Origin: RGIG8767 sp964487395
Lineage (GTDB): Bacteria; Bacillota; Clostridia; Lachnospirales; Lachnospiraceae
Direction of reading: 5' to 3'
Assembly (NCBI GenBank): GCA_964487395.1
Contig: CAZAQH010000047.1
Location: 1-17,883, forward strand
DNA: 17,883 bases
Each line of letters begins with the position of its first letter. Position 1 is the first letter of the stretch. The notes beneath the pieces were generated by a model, which was not told the DNA's origin, made no database searches, and saw only the letters and a list, made by a program, of their open reading frames with translations. Positions 7,823-16,176 of the stretch are shown in pieces. Position numbers and translations under genes: made by a program.

Positions 7823-8232
7823 TGAATAATAATGATTTTAAATATGTAATGCATGATTTGACCAATATCTATATTGGAGCAAAGTTAACTTATGATGAAA
7901 TAATGGATTTAAATGAGGTTCCGTTTAAATTAAAGACGATTATCAGCCATTACATGTTAAAAGAGGTTGCAGGAAATACTACAATAGAAAATCATATTTT
8001 TTATATAAAACCGGATTCTTTTTCACATATGGTATATAAACAGATGAAAGCACATTTTAAAATGAGTGTATTTGAAGAGAATGGACACGGAAAAGGCAAA
8101 CCGGGCTATGTAAGCCGGGAATATAAACTCGATGAAATTTTGTCTAATCCGGAATTAATGGCAAAGAAAGATCAAATAGTAGTAGAAGAAATGAAAATTA
8201 CAATGCTTGGATTAATGTCAGTAGGAATATAA
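7822..8232 (+). CDS. Conserved-looking hypothetical protein, 136 residues
   Basis: I do not recognise a family. The start codon overlaps the stop of the sigma-like gene (TAATG at 7820-7824), implying translational coupling and a matched level of the two products. The protein is soluble, with no signal peptide, membrane segment or metal motif. It has alternating charged and hydrophobic helices, a central FSHMVYKQMKAHFKM segment (about 68-82), a Gly/Lys-rich loop (NGHGKGKPGY) and a C-terminal EEMKITMLGLM helix. It could be a partner of the sigma-like protein, judging only by the coupling. The M16 protease gene begins within about 20 nt. Confidence 0.75.
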   Translation: MNNNDFKYVMHDLTNIYIGAKLTYDEIMDLNEVPFKLKTIISHYMLKEVAGNTTIENHIFYIKPDSFSHMVYKQMKAHFKMSVFEENGHGKGKPGYVSREYKLDEILSNPELMAKKDQIVVEEMKITMLGLMSVGI

Positions 8233-8252
8233 ATATGGAAGGTATTATCAAA

Positions 8253-11177
8253 ATGAAAATTAGTGAATTAAAAGCATACGAAATCACAAAGCAGCAAACG
8301 ATAGCAGAATTACGTTCAGAAGCAATGATACTGCGTCATAAAAAAACAGGAGCAAGAATCGCACTTCTGCAAAATGATGATGAAAACAAAGTATTTTGTA
8401 TTGGATTTCGGACACCACCACAAGAAAGCACAGGTGTTATGCATATTCTGGAGCATTCCGTTTTGTGTGGTTCAAAGGAATTTCCTGTTAAAGATCCATT
8501 TATTGAACTTGCAAAAGGCTCTTTAAATACTTTTTTAAATGCAATGACTTACCCGGATAAAACAGTGTACCCGGTTGCAAGCTGTAATGATAAAGATTTT
8601 CAGAATTTAATGCACGTATATCTGGATGCTGTTTTTTATCCTAATATTTATAATAAAGATTTAACCTTCAAGCAGGAAGGCTGGCATTACGAAATGGAAA
8701 AGGAAGATGACGACCTTACCATTAATGGTGTTGTCTATAATGAAATGAAGGGTGCTTTTTCTTCACCGGATGATGTACTGGAAAGAGAAATTTTTAATTC
8801 TTTATTCCCGGATACCACGTATAGTGAAGAATCCGGTGGTGATCCAAAGAGAATTCCGGATTTAACTTATGAACATTATATTTCTATTCATGAACAATAT
8901 TATCATCCGTCTAACAGTTATATTTATTTATATGGCGATATGGACATGGTGGAAAAGTTACAGTTTATTGATGAACATTACTTATCCAAATTTGAATATC
9001 TGGATATTGATTCAGCAATTGCATTACAGCCATCATTTAATAAACCTATAGAAATTTGTAAAAAATATTCGATAACAGATAGCGAACCGGAAAAGGATAA
9101 TTCCTATTTAAGTTACAACTGTGTAACGGGCGAAAATTTAAACAGAGAACATTATCTTGCATTTCAGGTACTTGATTATGCGATGTGTACCGCACCGGGA
9201 GCTGTATTAAAACAGGTGCTGCTTGATAAGGGAATCGGAAAAGACATCTACAGCTTTTATGATAACGGTATTAAACAGCCTTATTTTTCTATTGTAGCCA
9301 AGAATTCCGAGAAAGAGAAAAAAGAAGAATTTATCTCTTTAATTGAAGAAACTTTAAAAGATATCTGTAAAAAAGGATTTGATAAAAATACATTACGTGC
9401 CGGATTAAATTACTACGAATTTAAATACCGTGAAGCGGATTTTGGTTCGTATCCACCGGGACTTATGTATGGATTACAAATGTTTGACAGCTGGTTATAT
9501 GATGATGAAAAGCCTTTTATTCATATAGAAGCAGATCAGACCTTTAAGACATTACGCGCGGCAATTGAAACAGATTATTATGAGAAACTTGTGGAGCAAT
9601 ATCTTTTGAATAATAACCATAAATCAATTGTAATTGTAGAACCACAGAAGAATCTGGTTGAGCAGGAAGATGCAAAATTACGTCAAAAATTAGAAGAATA
9701 TAAAAAGACTCTCTCACAGGAAGAGATACAGACAATTATAAAGCAGACAGAAGAGTTGAGAGAATATCAGGAATCAGAGGGTGAACCGGAAGCACTTACG
9801 TGTATCCCAGTGTTAGAAAGAAAAGATATAAAAAAGAAGACAGACACTCTTTATAATGAAGAAAGAACGATTGGTGACAATACTTGCTTATATCATGCGA
9901 TTGAGACAAATGGTATCAATTATGTTCGCCTGCTTTTTAAAGCGAATGAATTACCGACGGAGTATTTTCCTTATCTTGGAATATTAAAAGCAGTATTAGG
10001 ATATGTTGATACACAATCGTATTCGTATTCAGAAATTTTTAATCAGATTAATATTCAGACAGGTGGAATACAACCGGTAATCAACTCCTATACCAATTCC
10101 AAAAATCTGGATGAAAATACTATTACTTTTGAATGGAAAGCAAAGACTTTAAAAGGAAAACTTCCACAAGCATTTGATTTATTACATGAAATGATTATGT
10201 CTTCAAAGTTAGATAATGAGAAGAGATTATATGAGATTATTGCCGAATTAAAGTCAAGAATGCAGTCAAACATGATTTCAGCCGGACATCAGGTCGCAGC
10301 AGGAAGAGCAGCATCCTATTTTTCCAAAACAGCAGCAATCATGGATTTGATTAACGGATTACCATGCTACCAGCTGGTTGAACAGATTGAAGGCGATTTT
10401 GAGAAGAATAAAGGACAATTAATTAGTTCACTAAAAGGATTATGCGATTATTTATTTAACGCTAAAAATCTGATTTTTGATTTCACGGGAGAAGAAACGC
10501 AGTATCAGCAATTCAAAGAACTATCAATTAAACTGATGACCAAACTTCATGAATATCAAGCTGCAAGTGATACATTTACAATAGTACCGGAAAAGAAAAA
10601 CGAAGGATTTTTATCTTCATCACAGGTTCAGTATGTATGTCGTGCAGGCAATTATCTGACTGTGGGGTATCCATATACAGGTGCATTACGTGTGCTTAAA
10701 GTCATTATGGGATATGATTATTTATGGAACAATGTACGTGTGAAAGGTGGAGCATACGGATGTATGTGTAGCTTTTCGAAAAGTGGTGACAGCTATTTTG
10801 TCTCGTATCGTGATCCGAATTTAAGTAAAACAATATCCGTATACGAACAGGCTGCGGAATATGTTAAGAATTTCAATCAGGATGAAAGAAGTATGACACA
10901 GTACGTTATTGGAGCAATCAGTGAATTAGACAGTCCACTGAATCCTGCAGCAAAAGCACTTCGTTCATTAAGCGCATATATGACCAATCAGACAGAGGAA
11001 GATTTTCAAAGAGAACGAGATGAATTATTACAGACCGATCAGAAGACAATCAGAACATTAGCTGATTACCTGAAAGCATTCATGAAACAGGATTATTTAT
11101 GCGTTGTCGGAAATGATGAGAAATTAAAAGAAGAACAAGGTTTATTTGACCATTTATGTCATTTATTCCATAGTTGA
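8253..11177 (+). CDS. M16C family zinc metalloprotease (presequence-protease/insulinase type)
   Basis: A full-length M16C peptidase of about 974 residues, related to PreP/Cym1, a clam-shaped enzyme that degrades peptides in a closed chamber. The inverted zinc motif HILEH (H64, E67, H68 counting from ATG 8253) is followed by the distal Glu ligand in VVYNEMKGAFS (Glu164). Further family landmarks are GSLNTFLNAMTYPDKTVYPVAS and YHPSNSYIYLYGD. The C-terminal half is the second, non-catalytic repeat, with RVKGGAYGCMCSF near 830. There is no signal peptide, so it likely acts in the cytoplasm on short peptides. An ATG at 8235 would add six residues (MEGIIK). I prefer 8253 because family members, as I recall them, begin at MKI, but AGGA upstream of 8235 makes both possible. 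It overlaps the untranslated lead of the DUF4349 gene and is probably in the same transcript as the genes around it. Confidence 0.95.
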   Translation: MKISELKAYEITKQQTIAELRSEAMILRHKKTGARIALLQNDDENKVFCIGFRTPPQESTGVMHILEHSVLCGSKEFPVKDPFIELAKGSLNTFLNAMTYPDKTVYPVASCNDKDFQNLMHVYLDAVFYPNIYNKDLTFKQEGWHYEMEKEDDDLTINGVVYNEMKGAFSSPDDVLEREIFNSLFPDTTYSEESGGDPKRIPDLTYEHYISIHEQYYHPSNSYIYLYGDMDMVEKLQFIDEHYLSKFEYLDIDSAIALQPSFNKPIEICKKYSITDSEPEKDNSYLSYNCVTGENLNREHYLAFQVLDYAMCTAPGAVLKQVLLDKGIGKDIYSFYDNGIKQPYFSIVAKNSEKEKKEEFISLIEETLKDICKKGFDKNTLRAGLNYYEFKYREADFGSYPPGLMYGLQMFDSWLYDDEKPFIHIEADQTFKTLRAAIETDYYEKLVEQYLLNNNHKSIVIVEPQKNLVEQEDAKLRQKLEEYKKTLSQEEIQTIIKQTEELREYQESEGEPEALTCIPVLERKDIKKKTDTLYNEERTIGDNTCLYHAIETNGINYVRLLFKANELPTEYFPYLGILKAVLGYVDTQSYSYSEIFNQINIQTGGIQPVINSYTNSKNLDENTITFEWKAKTLKGKLPQAFDLLHEMIMSSKLDNEKRLYEIIAELKSRMQSNMISAGHQVAAGRAASYFSKTAAIMDLINGLPCYQLVEQIEGDFEKNKGQLISSLKGLCDYLFNAKNLIFDFTGEETQYQQFKELSIKLMTKLHEYQAASDTFTIVPEKKNEGFLSSSQVQYVCRAGNYLTVGYPYTGALRVLKVIMGYDYLWNNVRVKGGAYGCMCSFSKSGDSYFVSYRDPNLSKTISVYEQAAEYVKNFNQDERSMTQYVIGAISELDSPLNPAAKALRSLSAYMTNQTEEDFQRERDELLQTDQKTIRTLADYLKAFMKQDYLCVVGNDEKLKEEQGLFDHLCHLFHS

Positions 11178-11209
11178 GCTATACACATACAAAAGAAGGG
11201 GATTGTAAT

Positions 11210-12256
11210 ATGAAAAAAAGACTGCTATCTGTAATTTTAGTGCTTGGTTTATCGATTGCACTTGTTGCCTGTGGAGGAGCCAGTTATTCCGAAAAATCTT
11301 CCAATAGTTATGATATGGAAGCGGCTGTGGCTGAAGAATCTTATAACAGTGGAAAAATGGCTGACTATACAGAAGATTCAGCGGCAACAGGAACGTCCGA
11401 ATCAGTAAATGAAAATGCACAATCTACAAATAGAAAATTAATTAAAAATGTCAATTTATCCGTGGAAACAAAAGAATACGATACTTTAATGAAAAATCTT
11501 GAAACGGAAATTAAAGATTTAGGTGGCTATATTGAAAATATGGATGCCTATAATGGAAGCAGTTATTCGGGCCGAGACGGAAGATATGCAACAATTATTG
11601 CAAGAATTCCCGCAGTCTCCTTAGATGGATTTGTTTCTAAAATAGGAGAGGCAGCAAATATTACCAATCGTTCTGAAACGGTTGAAGATGTAACACTGCA
11701 GTATGTTGATATGGATAGCCATAAAAAGATGCTTGCAGAGGAACAGGAACGCTTGATGGCGTTATTAGAGCAGGCAACTTCAATAGAAGACATTATCACA
11801 ATTGAGAGCCGCTTGTCAGAAGTTCGTTATCAAATAGAAAGTATGGAATCACAGCTTCGTACATTTGATAATCAGGTGGACTATAGTACCGTTTCGATTT
11901 CTATTTCAGAAGTAAAAGAGTTGACACCGGTTGTAGAAGAGTCTGCAGGAACAAGAATTCGCAATGGATTTGTTAATAGTTTGAATAATGTATTAAAAGG
12001 AATTAAGGAATTCTTTATTGGTCTTATTATCGCATTGCCATATTTGATAGTCTGGGGTATTGTGATTGCAGTACTTGTATTTATTATTATGAAGATTATA
12101 AAAATTTCAGATAAACGGACAAAACGTCTTGCAGAAGAAAGACGAATACAAAGAGCACAAATATCGGGAAGCACAGGAACAGCAGAAAACGAAGGTATTA
12201 ATAGTACATTTGTACAAAGACCTGACAGTACAAATGAGAAAAAGGAAAACAAATAA
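11210..12256 (+). CDS. DUF4349 lipoprotein with C-terminal membrane anchor
   Basis: A 348-residue envelope protein. It starts MKKRLLSVILVLGLSIALVAC, a lipoprotein signal with lipobox LVAC and lipidated Cys21. A Ser/Asn/Glu-rich spacer (22-75) follows, then the DUF4349 domain (about 75-240), including RKLIKNVNLSVETKEYDTLM, a likely coiled coil (171-220) and VDYSTVSISISE. A strong membrane helix (about 269-297) ends in a basic cytoplasmic tail. The protein would therefore be tethered at both ends, with DUF4349 outside the cell. The function is unknown. An in-frame ATG at 11174 overlaps the protease stop and would put 12 hydrophilic residues before the signal; AAGGGGAT before 11210 fixes the start there. 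Only 2 nt separate it from era. Confidence 0.9.
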   Translation: MKKRLLSVILVLGLSIALVACGGASYSEKSSNSYDMEAAVAEESYNSGKMADYTEDSAATGTSESVNENAQSTNRKLIKNVNLSVETKEYDTLMKNLETEIKDLGGYIENMDAYNGSSYSGRDGRYATIIARIPAVSLDGFVSKIGEAANITNRSETVEDVTLQYVDMDSHKKMLAEEQERLMALLEQATSIEDIITIESRLSEVRYQIESMESQLRTFDNQVDYSTVSISISEVKELTPVVEESAGTRIRNGFVNSLNNVLKGIKEFFIGLIIALPYLIVWGIVIAVLVFIIMKIIKISDKRTKRLAEERRIQRAQISGSTGTAENEGINSTFVQRPDSTNEKKENK

Positions 12257-12258
12257 AA

Positions 12259-13161
12259 ATGGAATCACAGAAAAAAGCAGGATTTGCAGCAATAATCGGA
12301 AGACCTAATGTTGGAAAATCAACACTGATGAATCGTATTATAGGTCAGAAAATTGCAATCACATCCAATAAGCCACAAACTACAAGAAATAAGATTCAGA
12401 CGGTATATACATGTGAAGAAGGACAGGTTGTTTTTGTGGACACGCCCGGTATTCACAAATCTAAAAATAAACTTGGTGATTATATGGTTAATGTAGCACA
12501 ACATTCACTTAAGGAAGTGGATGTTGTACTTTGGCTTGTAGAACCGACTACCTTTATTGGTGCGGGAGAAAAACATATTATTGAGGAATTAAAAAAATGC
12601 ACTACACCGGTTATTCTTGTAATTAATAAACTTGATACTATAAAAAAAGAAGAAATATTAAAAATAATTGACGCATATCGTAAAGAATATGATTTTGAAG
12701 AAATTATACCAGTATCTGCAATAAAGGGAAAAAATATAGAAGAATTGCTCACCTCTCTTATGAAATACCTTCCATATGGAGTTCCTTTTTATGATGAGGA
12801 TACCATTACCGATCAGCCAGAGCGACAGATAGTTTCTGAACTGATAAGAGAAAAAGTATTACGCTGTATGAATGATGAAATTCCGCATGGAGTGGCAGTT
12901 GCAATTGACAGCATGAAATTTGAAAAGAAAATTTGCAGAATTGAAGCTACAATTGTCTGCGAAAAGGATAGTCATAAAGGAATTATTATTGGAAAACAGG
13001 GAGTAATGTTGAAGAAAATTGGAAGTCTGGCTAGACCAGAGATTGAAGATATGCTGGAAATGAAGGTTTTTCTTCAACTATGGGTGAAGGTAAAAAAAGA
13101 CTGGCGAGACAGTGATTTTCTGCTAAAGAATTTTGGATATAATCCTAAAGATACAGAATAG
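12259..13161 (+). CDS. era: GTPase Era, 16S rRNA-binding ribosome maturation factor
   Basis: A 300-residue, full-length Era. It is an essential small GTPase that binds the 3' end of 16S rRNA and helps mature the 30S subunit. Motifs are G1 GRPNVGKS (14-21), the G2 region QTTRN (40-44), G3 DTPG (61-64), G4 NKLD (123-126) and G5 SAIKG (153-157). A C-terminal KH domain carries GKQG (245-248) in GIIIGKQG and the ending WVKVKKDWRDS. The start lies 2 nt after the DUF4349 stop, with its ribosome binding site (AAAAGG) inside that gene. The neighbours YqzL-like and recO are the classic Firmicute context. Confidence 0.98.
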   Translation: MESQKKAGFAAIIGRPNVGKSTLMNRIIGQKIAITSNKPQTTRNKIQTVYTCEEGQVVFVDTPGIHKSKNKLGDYMVNVAQHSLKEVDVVLWLVEPTTFIGAGEKHIIEELKKCTTPVILVINKLDTIKKEEILKIIDAYRKEYDFEEIIPVSAIKGKNIEELLTSLMKYLPYGVPFYDEDTITDQPERQIVSELIREKVLRCMNDEIPHGVAVAIDSMKFEKKICRIEATIVCEKDSHKGIIIGKQGVMLKKIGSLARPEIEDMLEMKVFLQLWVKVKKDWRDSDFLLKNFGYNPKDTE

Positions 13162-13221
13162 AAAAATTAAAAAAAGCAAACCCTATCTATACAGGAATGA
13201 ATACAGATACGGGGGCGCAGG

Positions 13222-13389
13222 ATGAAAAAATTAAGTTACTGGGAACAATTTGTAAGCAGTGGAAAAGTGGAAGATTATCTAATCTTCAAACAGGAAACAG
13301 AAGGCAAAGAGGAGAAGAATCCTTATGCAGGAACAAGTAATTGTAACAGGGATGATTATAAAGACGGTGCCTATCGGGGAATTCGATAG
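13222..13389 (+). CDS. YqzL-like small protein overlapping recO
   Basis: A 55-residue protein. Its N-terminal half, SYWEQFVSSGKVEDYLIFKQE, follows the pattern of YqzL proteins (W..F..TG...DYL.Y), which in many Firmicutes sit between era and recO. The role is unknown. GGGGG (about 13211-13215) precedes the ATG by 6 nt. The C-terminal half (KNPYAGTSNCNRDDYKDGAYRGIR) runs 65 nt into recO in another reading frame. The pattern YAGT..N.RDDY..GAYRG looks constrained rather than random, so the overlap may be genuine. The alternative is that only the first half is conserved. Confidence 0.7.
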   Translation: MKKLSYWEQFVSSGKVEDYLIFKQETEGKEEKNPYAGTSNCNRDDYKDGAYRGIR

Positions 13390-13975
13390 GCGCGTTGTTA
13401 TTTTATCGAAAGAAAGAGGAAAAATAACGGCTTTTGTTAAGGGTGCAAGGCGGCCAAACAGTCGTTTTGTTGCCTCTACCAATTTGTTTTCTTTCGGAGA
13501 ATTTAAACTGTATGAAGGAAAAAGTGCATATAGTCTGGTTGATACTGATATTTCCAATTATTTTGAAGAATTAAGAGGAGATTTTGAAGGTGCATATTAT
13601 GGAATGTTTTTTTTGGAAATTGCAGACTATTATACAAGAGAAAATAATGATGAAAGAGAAATGTTAAAGCTTATTTATCAGTCTCTAAAGGCACTTGCGA
13701 GCAATACTTTGGAAAATCGTCTTGTAATGTATATATTTGAATTAAAATCCACTATGATTAATGGCGAATTTCCAGGTTTGCGGACAGATTATAAGTACGA
13801 AGAATCAACAAAATATGCAGTTCAATTTATTCAGCAAAGCAGTATAGAAAAACTCTATACATTTAAAGTGACAGATTCAGTATTAAAAGAATTAGGAGAA
13901 TTTGCAGAATGGATTCGGATAAGATGTATGGATTATACATTTAAAAGTCTATCTATTCTATCAACTATTATATAA
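13325..13975 (+). CDS. recO: DNA repair protein RecO, short form without zinc finger
   Basis: RecO helps load RecA onto SSB-coated single-stranded DNA in the RecFOR pathway. The N-terminal OB-fold is clear: VIVTGMIIKTVPIGEFDRRVVILSKERGKITAFVKGARRPNSRF. A helical C-terminal domain follows. The product has 216 residues against about 240-260 in typical homologues. The missing part is the four-cysteine zinc finger, which would lie between MINGEFPG (about 141-148) and TKYAVQFIQQ; the sequence has only one Cys in this half. This looks like a clean lineage-specific loss, as the flanking blocks (EKLYTF, FKSLSIL) remain. The start uses GAGG inside the overlapping small gene. The promoter of the next gene begins 10 nt after the stop. 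Confidence 0.93.
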   Translation: MQEQVIVTGMIIKTVPIGEFDRRVVILSKERGKITAFVKGARRPNSRFVASTNLFSFGEFKLYEGKSAYSLVDTDISNYFEELRGDFEGAYYGMFFLEIADYYTRENNDEREMLKLIYQSLKALASNTLENRLVMYIFELKSTMINGEFPGLRTDYKYEESTKYAVQFIQQSSIEKLYTFKVTDSVLKELGEFAEWIRIRCMDYTFKSLSILSTII

Positions 13976-13984
13976 ATAAATATG

Positions 13985-14013
13985 TTGAAAAACGACTTAT
14001 CTTTCTGTATAAT
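13985..14013 (+). promoter_or_regulatory. Strong sigma-A promoter for lipoprotein-glyS
   Basis: TTGAAA (13985-13990), a 17-bp spacer and a perfect TATAAT (14008-14013). The predicted start is near 14020, giving a leader of about 30 nt, too short for a T-box or other riboswitch. Confidence 0.85.
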
Positions 14014-14051
14014 GAGTGAAGATATAACGCGAGGAGATTTTTTGTTTTATT

Positions 14052-14657
14052 ATGAAAAAGAAAATAGATAATGTAAAGAGAATAAAAGGTATTTTGGTAA
14101 CCATATGCCTTTTTTTTGTTTCTCTGACAGGATGTGGTTCATCAAATGAAATTACGACGAACACACTGTCAATCGGAAAGGGCGGAAGCATTACCCAGAC
14201 GATAGTGGAGGATTTTTCAGCAGATACATATGATATAGAAGAATTCAATCAAATGAATCAACAGGAAATAGAAGAATATAACACGCAGGCAGGAGCAGAG
14301 AATATTTCTGTTGAAAAAAGTCAGACAGATGGGAATACCATTACGGTAGTGATAAAATACCAGAGTGCTAATGATTATTATGGATTTAATCATGAGGCAT
14401 TGTACGTAGGAACCATTGACCAGGCCAAAACCGCGGGGTATGATATGAGTATACCTTTAAAAAGTGTAAAAGATGAGTCGGTTTTGACAAAAGAAGAGAT
14501 AGAAGAAAATGGAGACAGGTATGTTGCAATTGTCACAGAACCTGTTGATGTCAGAACTTTTGGAACAATTTTATATATTAGTGATGGCGTAACTTATGAG
14601 GATAAGAAATTGGTAACAGTATCAGGTGAAAGTACTGCCTATATTGTTTTCAAATAA
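14052..14657 (+). CDS. Small lipoprotein of unknown function
   Basis: A 201-residue protein with a basic N-terminus, a hydrophobic core and a lipobox LTGC, with Cys28 as the lipid-attachment site. The mature part is acidic. It has an IGKGGSITQTIVEDFSADTYD start, a Gln/Glu-rich stretch (FNQMNQQEIEEYN) and alternating beta-type segments ending TAYIVFK. I do not recognise the family. It is exported and anchored to the outer face of the membrane. The ribosome binding site AGGAG (14032-14036) lies 15 nt from the ATG, longer than usual; an ATT at 14049 is the only in-frame alternative nearby and is unlikely. The gene lies 18 nt before glyS and shares its promoter. Confidence 0.85.
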   Translation: MKKKIDNVKRIKGILVTICLFFVSLTGCGSSNEITTNTLSIGKGGSITQTIVEDFSADTYDIEEFNQMNQQEIEEYNTQAGAENISVEKSQTDGNTITVVIKYQSANDYYGFNHEALYVGTIDQAKTAGYDMSIPLKSVKDESVLTKEEIEENGDRYVAIVTEPVDVRTFGTILYISDGVTYEDKKLVTVSGESTAYIVFK

Positions 14658-14675
14658 CAGGAGGAGAATAGTAAT

Positions 14676-16064
14676 ATGGAAAAGACAATGGAGAAAATTG
14701 TTGCATTAGCAAAATCAAGAGGCTTTGTTTATCCGGGGTCTGATATTTACGGTGGTCTTGCTAATACATGGGATTATGGTAATCTCGGTGTAGAACTTAA
14801 AAACAATGTTAAAAAAGCATGGTGGCAGAAATTCATCATGGAGAATCAGTATAATGTAGGCGTAGACTGTGCAATTCTTATGAATCCGCAGACCTGGGTT
14901 GCTTCAGGACATCTTGGTGGTTTTTCAGATCCATTGATGGATTGTAAAGAATGTCATGAACGTTTCCGCGCTGACAAGATTATTGAAGATTTCGCAGCCG
15001 AAAATAATATTACATTGGATAGTGGTATTGATGGATGGTCACAGGAAAAGATGAAAGCATTTATTGATGATCATAATGTTCCATGTCCGACATGTGGCAA
15101 ACATAACTTTACAGATATTAGACAGTTTAACTTAATGTTTAAGACATTCCAGGGTGTTACAGAGGATGCTAAAAATACTGTATATTTAAGACCAGAAACT
15201 GCACAGGGTATTTTCGTAAACTTTAAAAATGTTCAGAGAACCTCAAGAAAGAAAATTCCATTTGGTATTGGACAGATTGGTAAGTCCTTCCGTAATGAGA
15301 TTACTCCGGGTAATTTTACCTTCCGTACCAGAGAATTCGAACAGATGGAACTGGAATTCTTCTGTGAACCGGATACAGACCTTGAATGGTTTGCATATTG
15401 GAAAGAATTTTGCATTAACTGGTTAAAGACACTTGGCATGAAGGATGATGAAATGCGTGTTAGAGACCATGATAAAGAAGAATTATCATTCTATTCCAAA
15501 GCAACATCCGATATCGAATTCTTATTCCCATTTGGCTGGGGAGAATTATGGGGTATTGCAGATAGAACTGATTATGACTTGACACAACATCAGAATACAT
15601 CAGGTCAGGATTTAACATATTTTGATGATCAGAAGAATTGGAAATATGTTCCTTATGTTATTGAACCATCACTTGGTGCAGATCGTGTTGTACTTGCATT
15701 CCTTTGTGCAGCATATGATGAAGAAGAAATCGGAGAAGGAGATGTACGTACCGTACTTCATTTCCATCCGGCACTTGCACCTGTTAAGATTGGCATATTA
15801 CCACTTTCCAAGAAATTAAATGAAGGTGCAGAAAAAATATTTCTTGAATTAAGTAAAAAATATAACTGCGAATTTGATGACAGAGGCAATATTGGTAAAA
15901 GATATCGTCGTCAGGATGAAATTGGTACACCATTCTGTATCACCTATGATTTTGATTCAGAGGAAGACCATGCAGTAACTGTACGTTTTCGTGATTCCAT
16001 GGAACAGGAAAGAATTAAAATTGATGATTTAGATGCGTATTTTGCTGATAAATTCACATTTTAA
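14676..16064 (+). CDS. glyS: Glycyl-tRNA synthetase, single-chain class II type
   Basis: A 462-residue homodimeric (alpha-2) glycyl-tRNA synthetase, which charges tRNA-Gly with glycine. It is the eukaryote/archaea-like form found in many Firmicutes rather than the two-gene alpha-beta form. Class II landmarks are motif 1 region GLANTWDYGNLGVELKNNV (27-45), YLRPETAQGIFVNF (170-183), motif 2 FRNEITPGNFTFRTREFEQ (205-223) and motif 3 EPSLGADRVVLAF (330-342). Two CxxC pairs, C90/C93 and C137/C140, likely bind zinc in the insertion. A C-terminal anticodon-binding domain (about 360-462) is present. AGGAGG lies 11 nt upstream of the ATG. There is no T-box leader, so glycine-responsive control is not evident. 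It is co-transcribed with the upstream lipoprotein. Confidence 0.98.
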   Translation: MEKTMEKIVALAKSRGFVYPGSDIYGGLANTWDYGNLGVELKNNVKKAWWQKFIMENQYNVGVDCAILMNPQTWVASGHLGGFSDPLMDCKECHERFRADKIIEDFAAENNITLDSGIDGWSQEKMKAFIDDHNVPCPTCGKHNFTDIRQFNLMFKTFQGVTEDAKNTVYLRPETAQGIFVNFKNVQRTSRKKIPFGIGQIGKSFRNEITPGNFTFRTREFEQMELEFFCEPDTDLEWFAYWKEFCINWLKTLGMKDDEMRVRDHDKEELSFYSKATSDIEFLFPFGWGELWGIADRTDYDLTQHQNTSGQDLTYFDDQKNWKYVPYVIEPSLGADRVVLAFLCAAYDEEEIGEGDVRTVLHFHPALAPVKIGILPLSKKLNEGAEKIFLELSKKYNCEFDDRGNIGKRYRRQDEIGTPFCITYDFDSEEDHAVTVRFRDSMEQERIKIDDLDAYFADKFTF

Positions 16065-16098
16065 TTAAGAAAAAATAAATAGCCAAAGATGGCAGATT

Positions 16099-16125
16099 AC
16101 TAAGACGGCTCATCACCGTCTTAGT
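16099..16125 (+). terminator. Hairpin after glyS, probable weak terminator
   Basis: A perfect 10-bp stem (actaagacgg 16099-16108, ccgtcttagt 16116-16125) with a 7-nt loop. The following bases (TTAGTCTATAG) are only moderately T-rich, so read-through into ppdK is possible. No convincing separate ppdK promoter is visible in 16126-16170. Confidence 0.55.
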
Positions 16126-16176
16126 TTAGTCTATAGATTTAATTTGAAATCAAAAAAGGGAAAAGGAGATTTGAGT

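Noticed and set aside
11881..12252. Long minus-strand open frame across the end of the DUF4349 gene
   Set aside because: It mirrors the codon pattern of the real + strand gene, and similar antisense frames occur over era and ppdK. No domain or start signal.
16065..16176. Riboswitch or leader RNA before ppdK
   Set aside because: Only one simple hairpin is visible, plus a short gattt/aaatc pair. No known riboswitch core can be recognised.
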